Positions 48,452 to 58,921 of a DNA stretch of 64,000 bases are shown here, piece by piece (position 1 is the first letter of the stretch; each line of letters opens with the position of its first letter). This stretch comes from Lactuca virosa (Eukaryota; Streptophyta; Magnoliopsida; Asterales; Asteraceae), in NCBI GenBank assembly GCA_928212115.1, contig CAKMRJ010005634.1, positions 178,472,234 to 178,536,233 on the forward strand, given 5' to 3'. The notes beneath the pieces are model-generated. The model made no database searches. It saw only the letters and a program-made list of their open reading frames with translations, and was not told the origin of the DNA. A program made the position numbers and the translations under genes.

Positions 48452-50645
48452 TGTCACACCCCCAAACCAGGACGGCGGAAACATTCGGGGGCGGAGGATG
48501 TCATGTACAGTATCACAACAATTCATAATAGTAATCAAAGTAAAACAACAACCATTGTATTTACAAAGTTACAAGTTTTACATTTGTGTTCAAAACATAA
48601 TATTCATGACACCAAAAGTATAAGTTCAAAAGACATGAGTTTAAAGAGCTCCGTCTTCTCAAAAGCGGTGTTGTACATGTATTAGTGTTTCCCTGAGAAT
48701 ACAAGTACTTTTAGAAAAGTGTCAACAATTAAGTTGGTGAGTTCATAAGCAAGTTTATAACTCAAATCCGTTTTTCTCGTTCTCTGATAAAGTAAAACAC
48801 GTTTTTCCTAGAAAATCCTATATTTTCTGTTGTATTATACGCTAAGCAAAAGAGTGAAAGTTTTCTGTGTTCTCAATTGGTAAAAATGTAGTTTAGTTTA
48901 CATAAAACCATAAAGAAAAGGCGTTTTCCAATACGAAAATAGTATTTCGTATTTATACCTTTAAAATACTGTGTTATAGTGTTATAAAGATAAAACCATG
49001 TAAAGTTTTAATTATTCCTACACTAATCATTTTATTCAATCTCAAAGTGTGAGTTATCATAACCGTACTTGATGACCTAGGATCGCGTGAACACAACGTT
49101 CTTCAGGCGTCGCAATCGGTAGGACATTTGTCACCACAGGTCTGCCGACCTAGCTACTATGTAATAAATACTCAGTAGGTAAGTTTCATAATACTCAGAA
49201 GGTCAGTTTCCTAAACTATATAAGATATATTTTATATGATTATTTTCTGATTGACGTTTTCTAAAGAATGTTTTCTACTTGTTTTCTGTTTAGTACCAAT
49301 GAATGAGTTCTCTAAACTATACCTATTATAGTTTAACTGTTGGTAAGAATCGGTAATATTGTTATTCCATGAAGTTCACTGTTTGTACCAAATATACTAA
49401 ACAGTTTGAAAACCCTTTTATATTTATATAAATGTAATATTTATATAATTGTGATTAATTAGACCTTCGATTAAATAACATTACTCCATGCCCACAACTA
49501 AACAAGGAACTGGAAATGGGGTCAAATTATATATTCTAAATCTTTTGAATCCAAATTATATAACTTACACATATATAAATATGCAATTTTTGATAATTAT
49601 AAAAATTTAAAAACTTTAAAAACATTTAAAAGCATTTTAGATATTAACACAATTTTCATTGTGTTTCACTTGTATTCCCCCCTAAACAGTTAAAAATCAT
49701 AAAAATGTAGGGGTATGAACTCACCTTTCGTGAGTGATTCGATTGGAAGTTCAATATAGGATGTTATTTCCACGAGTTATATTCCCGAGTCCTATAAGCA
49801 TTTCATGTAATAAATGTATACTTTTAGTGAATATAATCACAAATACAATAAGGAATTGAACCAATTTGCAAGTTTAACTTACAAATAAGTGTTAAAAGCA
49901 AAGTTTGAAAGTTGTTAGCTGTTCACAGCCAGAAGAGGGGTTCACGCCCAAAGAACACTTGATGTTCTTGAGTTCACGGCCATAAAGTGAGGATGTTCTT
50001 GGGTTTTCGGCTGATGCTCTTGATGAATTAAAGAACACTTGAAGATTCAAGTGTTTTCGGCCCAAGGATATGAAGATTGGAAGGTGATTGTTTGATAAAG
50101 ATGAAGAATACTTGAGAGAGAACGAAAGTGTTTGCGGTTGGAGTGTGTGAAATGAGGGAAAAATCAGTCATATTTGTATATATACTTAAGATTCTTCGGT
50201 AGTAAACACATCCTGAGGAGATAAGATGCTCGGGTTCACGCCAAGAAGGGTTCACGGTCATGCGAGGGTTCACGGTCGAAGCATGATCACGGCCCGAAGG
50301 CGGTTTGTGGCCGAGAAAGAAACCCAAAACGATAAGATGCGAGATTACGGCCGTACACCCTTTCCAAGGAGATAAAATCCGAAGGTTTGCGGTCTGAGGA
50401 ATGGTTCACGACCGCAAACCATTCACGGCTCAAGCGGGGTTTGCGGTCCGAAGGAAAGAAAGAATGGTCTTTGGACTTCATGTTTTTACTTCTTAAATTA
50501 TACAACACTTTTATCAAGTGTTTTTAAATGTTTAAAATATAATTATTTTAACTTTATTAAAATATAAATCCTTAAGTTTGACTTTTATTTGACGGAAAAT
50601 GCCTTGAGTTGACTTTTAAAATACTGAAAATAACGGGATGTTACA
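48452..50645 (-). repeat. Gypsy-B 5' LTR
   Basis: 2194 bp, close to the 3' LTR but with a ~190-bp deletion at about 49156, which removes the GTATACATCTATAC block. Starts (minus) TGTAACATCCCG, ends GGGGGTGTGACA. Confidence 0.92.
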
Positions 50646-50650
50646 CTTCT

Positions 50651-52176
50651 AGTGTCTGAATAGTTCTCTCACTCTGCCCGTTGTTTGTGGGTGGTAGGCT
50701 GTACTCATGTTCAACCTAGTTCCCAAGGATTTTTGAAGTGACTGCCAGAACCAAGAGGTAAATCGACTATCTCTGTCAGAGATAATAGATATTGGTACTC
50801 CATGTAATCGTACTATTTCCCTGATGTATGTTCTGGTCAGTTTTTCCATCTTGTCTGTTTCTTTGATTGGTAGGAAGTGTATGGACTTGGTTAACTGTCG
50901 ACGATTACCCAGATTGTGTCGAGTCCACCTGTCGTCTTGGGTAACTTGGTTATGAAATCCATTGTAATCTGTTCCCACTTCCACTCAGGTATTTCTGGTT
51001 TTTGAAGTAAACCTGAGGGCTTTTGGTATTCTACCTTTACTTTGGCGCAAGTCAGACACTTGCCCACGTAGGTAGCAATTTTTGCTTTCATGTTCGGCCA
51101 CCAAGACAATTTCTTAAGGTCTAGATACATCTTGTCTGAACCTCGATGAATAGAGTATCGAGTCTTGTGTGCTTCGTTCATGAGAACTTCTTTGAATCCA
51201 CCAAACTTCAGTGTCCAGATCCGATTCATGAGATAACGAACTCCGTCACCCTTGATTTCTAAGTTTTTATCCATTCCTCTTAGGGTTTAACTGATCACGT
51301 TTTAGGGTTTCAGGGCCTCCAATTAAGCTTCCTTGATTTGTGTTGATAGATGGGAATGGATAGTTATGGTTAGTGTTTTCACTCTACGACCTGAGTATTC
51401 TTTTCGACTAAGGGCATCTGCTACTACATTGGCTTTTCCAGGATGATAACGAATTTTGCATTCATAGTCACTGAGTAGTTCTACCCATCGTCGTTGTCCC
51501 ATATTCATCTCCTTCTGATCGAATATGTGTTGAATACTTTTGTGGTCTGTAAAGATGGTGCACTTAGTGCCATAGGGGTAGTATCTCTAAATCTTTAGAG
51601 CAAACACTACTGCTCCCACTTCAAGGTCATGAGTAGTGTAGTTGACCTCGTGAGTTTTTAGTTGTCGTGAGGCATAGGCGATAACTTTTCCTTGCTGCAT
51701 AAGTACACATTCCGGTCCTTGATTGGATACATCGCAGTATACAACGAAGTCTTCTGTCCCATCTGGAAGAGACAGAATAGGCGCGCTGCACAGAGCTTGC
51801 TTCAGAGTTTGGAATTCAGTGTCTTGTTTCTCTCCCCATTTGAAGGTTACACCCTTCTGAGTCAGGGTAGTAAGTGGTTTAGCGATCCTTGAGAAGTTAT
51901 GTATGAATTTTCGGTAATAGCCAACAAGGCCTAAGAATTGGCGGATTTCCGTTGGCGTTTTTGGTGCTGAACAGTTCTTGATTGCTTTAATTTTGGAAGG
52001 GTCCACGTGTATTCCTTCTTCACTGACCACCTGACCTAGGAAATCTACCTTCCGGATCCAAAATTTGCATTTTGAGAACTTCGCGTAAAGCTTTTCCGCT
52101 CGCAATGTTTCCAAGACGTGTCGAAGGTGTTGGATATACTCCTACTTGCCTCGCGAGTAGATGAGTATATCTTCTA
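50651..52176 (-). pseudogene. Gypsy-A RT C-terminus, RNase H and integrase N-part
   Basis: Minus strand. Starts at the RT catalytic region, reading F-I-E-D (52168-52179) where FIDD is expected, then FSKCKFWIRKVDFLGQVVS. In RNase H, CDVSNQG replaces the usual CDASKQG, and a stop lies at 51587. The integrase zinc finger follows (CLTCAKVKVEYQ), then the core (MDFITKLPKTTGG, SDRDSRFTSWFW). It runs to the Gypsy-B insertion. Several frame changes occur between about 50980 and 50650. Confidence 0.9.
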
Positions 52177-52181
52177 TGAAC

Positions 52182-52937
52182 TGTTGGATTAATGTCTAAG
52201 TCCATAACTATAATTGGTAAGACTTGACCCGACCCGGCATGGTCCATTTGGGTTGCATGGCATCATGCATTTGGATAGACTACAATGAGAGAAATAACAC
52301 TTAAGGTTTGTGAATATATTATAAGTTCTAATATATTAATAAGATTATTTAATTAGTATTGATCAAGAATTAATCTAGGATTAATTAAGTGATCAAAAAG
52401 AAGACTAATTAAATATATGGGTTGATTGTGTAAATCACTCATTCTTATATATGTGGGCTTGTGATCCAAGATTCCTTATGTTGGACTAAGTCCATGGGGT
52501 AACCCATGGATACTCCATGGAGGTTAAAATCCATGGAGCATAAGGAATGGGTAAAGTTAGGAGTTACATAGTGTAACCCTAATAGCCACCATATAAAAGA
52601 ATCCCATGGCTCAAGAAATCGTGCACTAGTGTGTGTGAATATGAGGGCTACACGATTTCAAGAAGTGTTCAAGTTTCTCTCAAGTCATTCCATGTGTATT
52701 TGGTGTTGTGTGAACCATTTGAGGTGTCACACTTGGGGCACTAGGCACTCAAGCTTCATGATGACATTCTACATCAAAGAGGTATGTATTCTATCTTGTT
52801 ATATTCATTGTTTTGTATGCTAGATTAGGATAATACCTTGGATGTTCATATTTGCATGTATAATAGAGAAAACATAGATCCAAGGTATTTAGGGTTTCAT
52901 GTACACTTAGGAGTGTTAGAATGCTCATAACCCATCA
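52182..52937 (+). repeat. Copia-3 5' LTR
   Basis: 756 bp, begins TGTTGGATTAATG, ends AACCCATCA. TATA box TATAAAA at 52592-52598. Donor-like AGAGGTATGT at 52779-52788. Confidence 0.95.
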
Positions 52938-52938
52938 G

Positions 52939-52951
52939 TGGTATCAGAGCC
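52939..52951 (+). promoter_or_regulatory. Copia-3 primer-binding site
   Basis: TGGTATCAGAGCC, initiator-Met tRNA type, one base after the LTR. Confidence 0.9.
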
Positions 52952-53394
52952 AAGTTATTTTTCAATTATACTTGATGCAAGTTGCTGGAAAAAAAACTGG
53001 AAAAAATCGAATTTTTTTTTTTCGGCTGTTTTGGATTAGAATCATTACCGCAAAGTGTTTTTGTTCATAAAATTTGTTTTTTGATACTATGGTAATGTTT
53101 ATTCTCATCCAAATAAAGGATAATAATCAAAGTTTCAAGTTTTATACATGTTTATATGATGTTTGAAAAAATGTTGATTATGGATGTTCATGTTTATGAG
53201 TTTGTTTAGATTAATAGGAAAAATTATGAGATAGTTGTTTTCAATCCATTTTAATCTAAGAGTTGATTCCAAAGTGTGTTTTTGTAACTTGTCCTCAAGT
53301 TATATGAAAAGTCACATTTAAGAATCATAAAACTCATAAAAGTTGGCAAAGGTTACAAAATGAAGAGTCTAGTTCTAATTAAATGGTTTTATGA

Positions 53395-53422
53395 CTCCAT
53401 AACTTGTCCTCAAGTTATGGAG
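53395..53422 (+). promoter_or_regulatory. RNA hairpin, 12-bp perfect stem, loop TCCT
   Basis: Outer stem CTCC pairs with GGAG, inner stem ATAACTTG pairs with CAAGTTAT. Together with the copy at 53525 it shows a compensating base-pair change. Confidence 0.6.
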
Positions 53423-53524
53423 GTTCAAGAGTCTCTTCATTAAATTAAAAAAAAAGGTGTAACCTTAATTAGTTCCATAAGTTACAATAAAAAAAAAGTT
53501 TTTTTTATTAATTAGTTTAAAGTC

Positions 53525-53552
53525 TTCCATAACTTGTCCTCAAGTTATGGAA
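53525..53552 (+). promoter_or_regulatory. RNA hairpin, 12-bp perfect stem, loop TCCT
   Basis: Outer stem TTCC pairs with GGAA, inner stem ATAACTTG pairs with CAAGTTAT. A C-G pair of the first copy is T-A here. Confidence 0.6.
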
Positions 53553-54085
53553 CTTGAAGAGTTTTTTTTTAAATTAAAACTACTTTAAATTCATAAGTTA
53601 TGGAATTAATTAGTTTTGAATAGTTTCAAAACTTGCCCTCAAGTTTTGGAATTTGAAAAGTTTTCACTTATGAATACTTTAATTCCAAGTTAGCCCTTAG
53701 AATTTTAAAAGTTAAAATTCAACCCTTATACTTTATAATATTATAAGTTAATAATATTTATATATATGTATAAGAGTAAAGTCAGTCTTACCGTTAGTAG
53801 GCCTCATTCACGAAGCCGGTCTATAAGGGGGGTATAAGGTTACTGCCTATAAAATGGCAGTTTAATGGGTGTCCACTCTCACCCACCGCTTCCTTGACTG
53901 GTGGAGGGTCGTTAGCCGAACGGGTAGGACAAGGACTATAATTCTCCATTCATTAAAAGTATTAATGATAAATACTAAGTAACTAAACTCTTATTAATAC
54001 CCAATCTTAGTTACTTAGGAAAATGTGAATTTGGTGCTAACCCATGAAATTACACTTTGCACTTTGCTTAAGTCGTTAGTGGAGC

Positions 54086-54106
54086 GTGTGTGGTTAACTG
54101 GCACAC
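54086..54106 (+). promoter_or_regulatory. Hairpin GTGTG / GTTAACTGG / CACAC
   Basis: 5-bp stem with a 9-base loop holding the palindrome GTTAAC. A second copy is at 54169-54189 with loop GTTAACCGG. Layout resembles retroviral dimerisation hairpins; function inferred. Confidence 0.45.
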
Positions 54107-54558
54107 TAACCTGGACTTAACAAGGTAGGCAAAGGGTAACTTAATATTTATCATAGTATCGGTGGAGCGTGTGTGGTTAACCGGCACACAGATTAAGGGG
54201 TAAATATTAAGGGTACCAAGTATATTTGCATGGTTATTCACACCTTGTTTTGTGATCCTCGGCATCCCAGTCACAAAACCTGAAGGGCACACTCGAGATT
54301 GAAACATGCCTTTGAACAGTTCAATGAATCTCAAAGATCTAGGAATTTCAAATCCAATTAAAACCTAATAAATTATTTCGTTTTTCATGGTGGAAATTGG
54401 TGAATCGTCATTCACCTACCTTCAAATATTTTATAGCTTGGATTACGGCATCCCTCTTCTAAGTTATAAAATAGTTTGTTGGGTCCTAGCCTTAATATTT
54501 CAAATTGGGTGTCATATTAAGGACTTTAAATCAACTATCTTGAATATCTCCCAAAAAG

Positions 54559-57500
54559 ATGTCTGGTCTAGACATTTATGATCTTCCCAAATCTCTTGAA
54601 ACAAGCTTTCCTAAATGAAGATGATGTCCCATGGATATTATACTTCTTTCACCTCCTCCAATTATTCTCCCTAACCCACAAGTTCCTAAAAAGTTTAAGG
54701 TCACTCAAGCCCTATTGGCAAGGCAAGGTCTAGGTGTGATCACATCTTGGAGATGCAGTCACATATTGACAAGCCGGGAGAGTTGGGTGTCAAAGTCTTG
54801 AGAAAGTTGGTGGCTCAACTACTTTCTAAGTCACATAGTGAGTTCTTTTGGGAATCCTATGAAACAGACTAAGACAAGACCCTTAATGATCTTATCTATT
54901 TGCTAAGATCAACTTCCTAAAAACGCTATGGACATTGACAATGATGACATTGGATATCCAGTAAAGCTCTCTCTTCCCAATGGAAAGGGATCGGCCATAG
55001 TCAACTCGGTTGACCCAATGGTAAAGAGAGAGGAAAAGTCTGAGATAGTCTCATTATCAAGGGTCCATAGGTAACTATTGCCAAAGGAAGAGGCATTGGT
55101 TGCGAAGCTGCCAAATTTACCTAAGGATGTTAAAGTCAATAAGTTTGGCTCTACTTCAGGTAAAGTCCATTGTCTAACTCTATTAAGTACATGCTGATTC
55201 TGATCGCGAAGATGGATTTCAATCGCATGGTTCGGTGATCAGAATTTTGGGCTATTACTTAAGAGTTATGATATTTATATTGCTTAGGAATAGATAACAA
55301 CAAGGTTTTCATATGGATTGTAAGGATAAGTTTTTCCGCAAAGTTTTAAAATAAAAGAAAAAGGTTTTGATTTTATTTATTTTAAGTATCCTTACAATGG
55401 CATTTGTGAAAAGTTGTTGCTTATAAGATTCCATTGATAGCAATATTGAAAAAAATGGATTTGATTCTTTCGGTTGTGGTAGTGTCTAATATTACCAAAT
55501 AAGGAAAGATTCTCATCACCCAAGGTTCAATTGGACCGAAACTTGGAATCATACAAGTTGTATAGTATGATGAATGAGAACTTTCAGCTTAGAAAATTAA
55601 GACTAATTCCTTATGTGAATAAGGAAAGGACTAAGGGATCGAGTACACATTCTTGTGCACTGGTCAAGTCCACCACAAAAGATCAAGAAGACTATTCGTC
55701 ATGATTTACTTAAGTTCAGTAAATATGGTTATACTTATAAGTTTAAGTATAAGTCTGTAGCATTGGAGAAGTTTCAATGTGAGACAGAACGAATAAGAAG
55801 AATCAAAGTATGGCAGAAAGATAAAAGTTTCTCAAATCTGAAAAGATGGGAGAGTACTTTAGTATCATGTTTATGATCATCTTAATGATTAAGATACCAT
55901 ATCACAATTGGTCCTCTAAAGTCATCTTAGTGCATTCTTATGACTAAGAAGAGGAGTCATGAATTGTTGAAATGGTTAAATCAAAAAGATGAGTCATACT
56001 TCGTTCCAAAACAATTCTTAGAGTCATACTCCAAGATTGTAACTTGAGTGACATATCTTAAAGAGGGTTTGTTAACACTAGTCAAATGTAAGAGTAAAAG
56101 GTTATCTACTCTTGTACATTTCAAATTGGTAAGTTGTGATGTTTTGGATAAAACAGAGACCAACTTAGGCCAATTGTGTAAAGTGTTAGTCTTGATAAAG
56201 AATCCACACTATCTCTTGAATATTTGACAAGGGAGTCTTATATGTCAAGAGGACAGTGGGAGTCTTAAAGCTCTTGAAAGTTTCAAGACTTAATCAAGAA
56301 TAAAACCTAAAGTCCTTCACTAGCACACGACTTGAGGTTTATAACCTATCGTGTTGAAATTTTTGTGCCTATTCAAGTTGGCTTTGCATAGGAGTTCTGA
56401 GAGTTCTCAATTGGTTGCACAACTACTTGGAAGCAATGGCAGGCACCTGAGCTGCCAAATGGCAAGAATGTAAGATTGCACAAGTTTAATCAATATGAGT
56501 TTGGATTTGTCACTAACCTTGTCTTGTGATTATGGTTTTGACAAATTCACATGGATAAGAACACATACACTATTAAATCTAAGTGTCATAAGGTTTCTCT
56601 CCGATTCATGAAAATGATGGTGAGGAAACACTTTCACTAAGTAGATTTTAGCTAGATAGCAATTGTGATATTTGCATTCTCAAAGTCGTTAGTGGAGCGT
56701 GTGTGGTTTACCGGCACACTAACATGGACTTGTGAGAAGTGGCAAAGGTCTAAACAATTGAGACTATGATTACGGCATCCCTTTTCATAGTTTTAAAAAT
56801 GTTTAGACACACATGTGAGCTATCTAAGAGAGGTGTATGATTTTGATAAAGTTTTATCAAAACAATCTAGTATCAGAAATCTGAACTTTGGTAAGAAAGT
56901 CAGCTGATTTCTGAGTACATGTCAAAGCTAGTGGGAGCATAAGTGTTATGCTAATAATCATCATGTTAGTGGGAGCATGATAATTATGACAAAGGTTGCA
57001 AGTTAGCAATGTTAATTATAGAAAACAAAAGTTTCAATTCGTGAGGCTGCAGGGGTTGAAAAAGTTTTGCTATAATTAAGGGAGAGGAAATTATACTTCA
57101 TTTCAATTCTAAAAGCTTAGATTGAGATTTTAATCGTATTTAATCAAGGATATATATATATATATGAATTTCATGTTGGAATGGCTCAACATAAGGAAAT
57201 TCTATATATGGGTCCATTATTTGCGTTCTAAAATTCGATTATGATTACGGCATCCCTTTTCATAATCTGAATTTTGAGAACTTGGCAAATTGAAATGGAA
57301 ATATTATAGCAAAAGACTGGTTTAGTCTTTATGTGAGACATCATGAATCGTGTCCCATATGCTTCGGATATAGGATCGATTACATGTGCTATATTTATCC
57401 TTTCTAAAATTTTCCAAATGCCTGGGGCATTATGAAGGGAAAAGGTCTAGAATTGGATATGACTAAAATGATTAAGCAATTGTCGAAGACAATCTAAGGT

Positions 57501-57900
57501 TTACCAAAGATTGGTTGCTCAAGGACAGTTGGAAGTATAATGTTAATTCTGGAAGGACCATATTGACATAATCTGTAAGGAGGCAACTCTTGTTCAGAAG
57601 TGATAGTCAAAATGGAATATGGAAATGTTTCAAAGTTAGAAATTGTTCAATAAATCTGTGTAAGATTAGGAAACTTAATGCAAGAAGGATGTTTCCAAGG
57701 AGTTGATCTCCTTTGGAATGCTCTGTAATGTTTGTTGTCAAATCTTTCTGACTTTGTGCATAATCATTACAAGAGGATCAATGCATATAAGTTTAGAATC
57801 TAACAGATTTTAGTAAATGGCATGAATTTGGAATTCTTGCATTTGCAGTAAGGAATTGGGAATATGAAATGAGAATCGTTGGAGTTATGTTCAATTGATC
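54559..57900 (+). pseudogene. Copia-3 internal region: scrambled gag-pol remnants
   Basis: Only scattered matches remain, in changing frames. An ATG at 54559 reads MSGLDIYDLPKSLETSFPK then a stop. A Gag piece near 54740-54900 reads HILEMQSHIDKPGELGVKV, a pattern of a different copia Gag subfamily from Copia-1/-2. A zinc-knuckle remnant (CQRKRHWLRSC) is at 55079-55111. Integrase-like traces lie at about 55690-55810. RT/RNase H traces follow: AMAGT/AAKW-like near 56430, NRVPYASDIGSI near 57345. A copy of the leader hairpin block is embedded at about 56680-56790, and GATTACGGCATCCCTTTTC recurs at 56768 and 57243. No domain is complete. Confidence 0.8.
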
Positions 57901-58910
57901 TATTTCACAAAGTAAAGATCATAGACAAACATAGTATGCATACTTGGTGTATGGCATGACTGGTGTTTAGAAAAACATAGTGTACATGCTTGGAGCATGG
58001 GACAACTATTGTTTTAAATTCAAGAATAAAGTTGATAGCTGAAACAGTATACAATGAATAATGTGTAATCATATGGTGATAAATAAAAGGTGTTTTATTT
58101 ATATTCATACGTTATGAGACCATATTGGATTCGATTATTATTGTGTTTCACTTTGCATGTTTTGACTTCCAGAATAACTAGGTCATTGTTCTGATGGACT
58201 AAGTTATTCAAACCATCCACAGTCGGTCATATGTTGGAAGTAGATATGAATCAAGACTGTCATGGGTTGGCTTGTAGAGGTCTAAGATGTTGGACAAAGG
58301 GCTACGACACTCATGAGTGCTCATAAGTTCTGAGTATTGGATTCAACCCGCGCTCATTGGAATCACTTCATGGATTTTATCACGAGTGATCATGAGACGA
58401 TAATATCTTATATTCTTCAAACCTAGAGATATGAGTTGTTACTATGAGTTGGTTATACATTGATTGCACGAAAAAGCATTGGTAACTCGATGTTATAAAA
58501 CGTGCCTTTGTGTATGATTCAACAAGAAGTAGAACAAGCCATATGAGTCGAAGTTTATCCATTCCTTTTACCTTCGGGATAAAAGCGATATCTGTGGGCC
58601 CCTCGATGATTTGGTGATGACAAATGTAAGTGCTCGGCCGGGCCTGGACTGATTTGATTTGTTCAATTAGTCAGTCGTCATAAATCGGAAATAGGGAAAC
58701 AACAAATGGACAGAGAGAATGATTATAATCCATGTCTCAGTCCATATGATATCTAGAATGGAGGAATATATGATCCCTTATTTAATGGACAAGTCATTGA
58801 CAAAGGTCAGAGATCATCGGCAAGGTCAGAGTTCGACGGAAGCTTTTGAGAGCTACGATTGCCAGTCGGTTCTTGAAGTCATACTTGCAATAATAGTTTT
58901 AGACTTATCC
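57901..58910 (+). other. Copia-3 3' non-coding region
   Basis: From about 58090 on it matches the 3' regions of Copia-1 and Copia-2, including GGGCCCCTCGATGAT (about 58598). Its good preservation contrasts with the ruined coding part and fits a region needed in cis for transposition (inference). Confidence 0.7.
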
Positions 58911-58921
58911 AAGTGGGAGAC
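58911..58921 (+). promoter_or_regulatory. Copia-3 polypurine tract
   Basis: AAGTGGGAGAC directly before the 3' LTR. Confidence 0.87.

Larger units (their letters stand above)
29674..50645 (-). mobile_element. Gypsy-B, complete gypsy element inserted in Gypsy-A
   Basis: Minus strand, two LTRs (5' LTR 48452-50645, 3' LTR 29674-32052), PBS and purine tract. A perfect 5-bp duplication CTTCT (29669-29673 and 50646-50650) interrupts the Gypsy-A integrase. The 21-kb span includes Copia-2, a hAT element and a solo LTR, leaving roughly 9.8 kb of its own sequence. It is a close relative of Gypsy-A in protein and LTR layout. Every coding block carries frameshifts or stops. Confidence 0.93.
52952..54558 (+). 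other. Copia-3 structured leader
   Basis: About 1.6 kb, non-coding. It lacks the ACTCGNCGAGT motifs of Copia-1/-2 but has the most hairpins: ACTTG-loop-CAAGT stems at 53285-53302, 53395-53422, 53525-53552 and 53631-53652. The conserved CTTACCGTTAGTAGGCCTC block is at about 53787. Tandem GTGTG/CACAC hairpins lie at 54086-54106 and 54169-54189, then GGCATCCCAGTCAC (about 54264) and GATTACGGCATCCC (about 54440). It runs to an ATG at 54559 preceded by AAAAAG rather than a good pyrimidine tract. Confidence 0.75.

Noticed and set aside
50028..50517. Minus-strand frames of 99 and 76 codons in the Gypsy-B 5' LTR (and the match at 31694)
   Set aside because: They are U3 LTR sequence. The frame differs between the two LTRs and the composition is repeat-derived.
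53280..53660. CRISPR-like repeat array
   Set aside because: Repeats are few, irregularly spaced, lie in a plant retrotransposon leader and have no cas genes. The hairpin reading fits better.
55655..55876. 73-codon frame as a separate gene in Copia-3
   Set aside because: It overlaps a decayed integrase trace and is part of the scrambled polyprotein.
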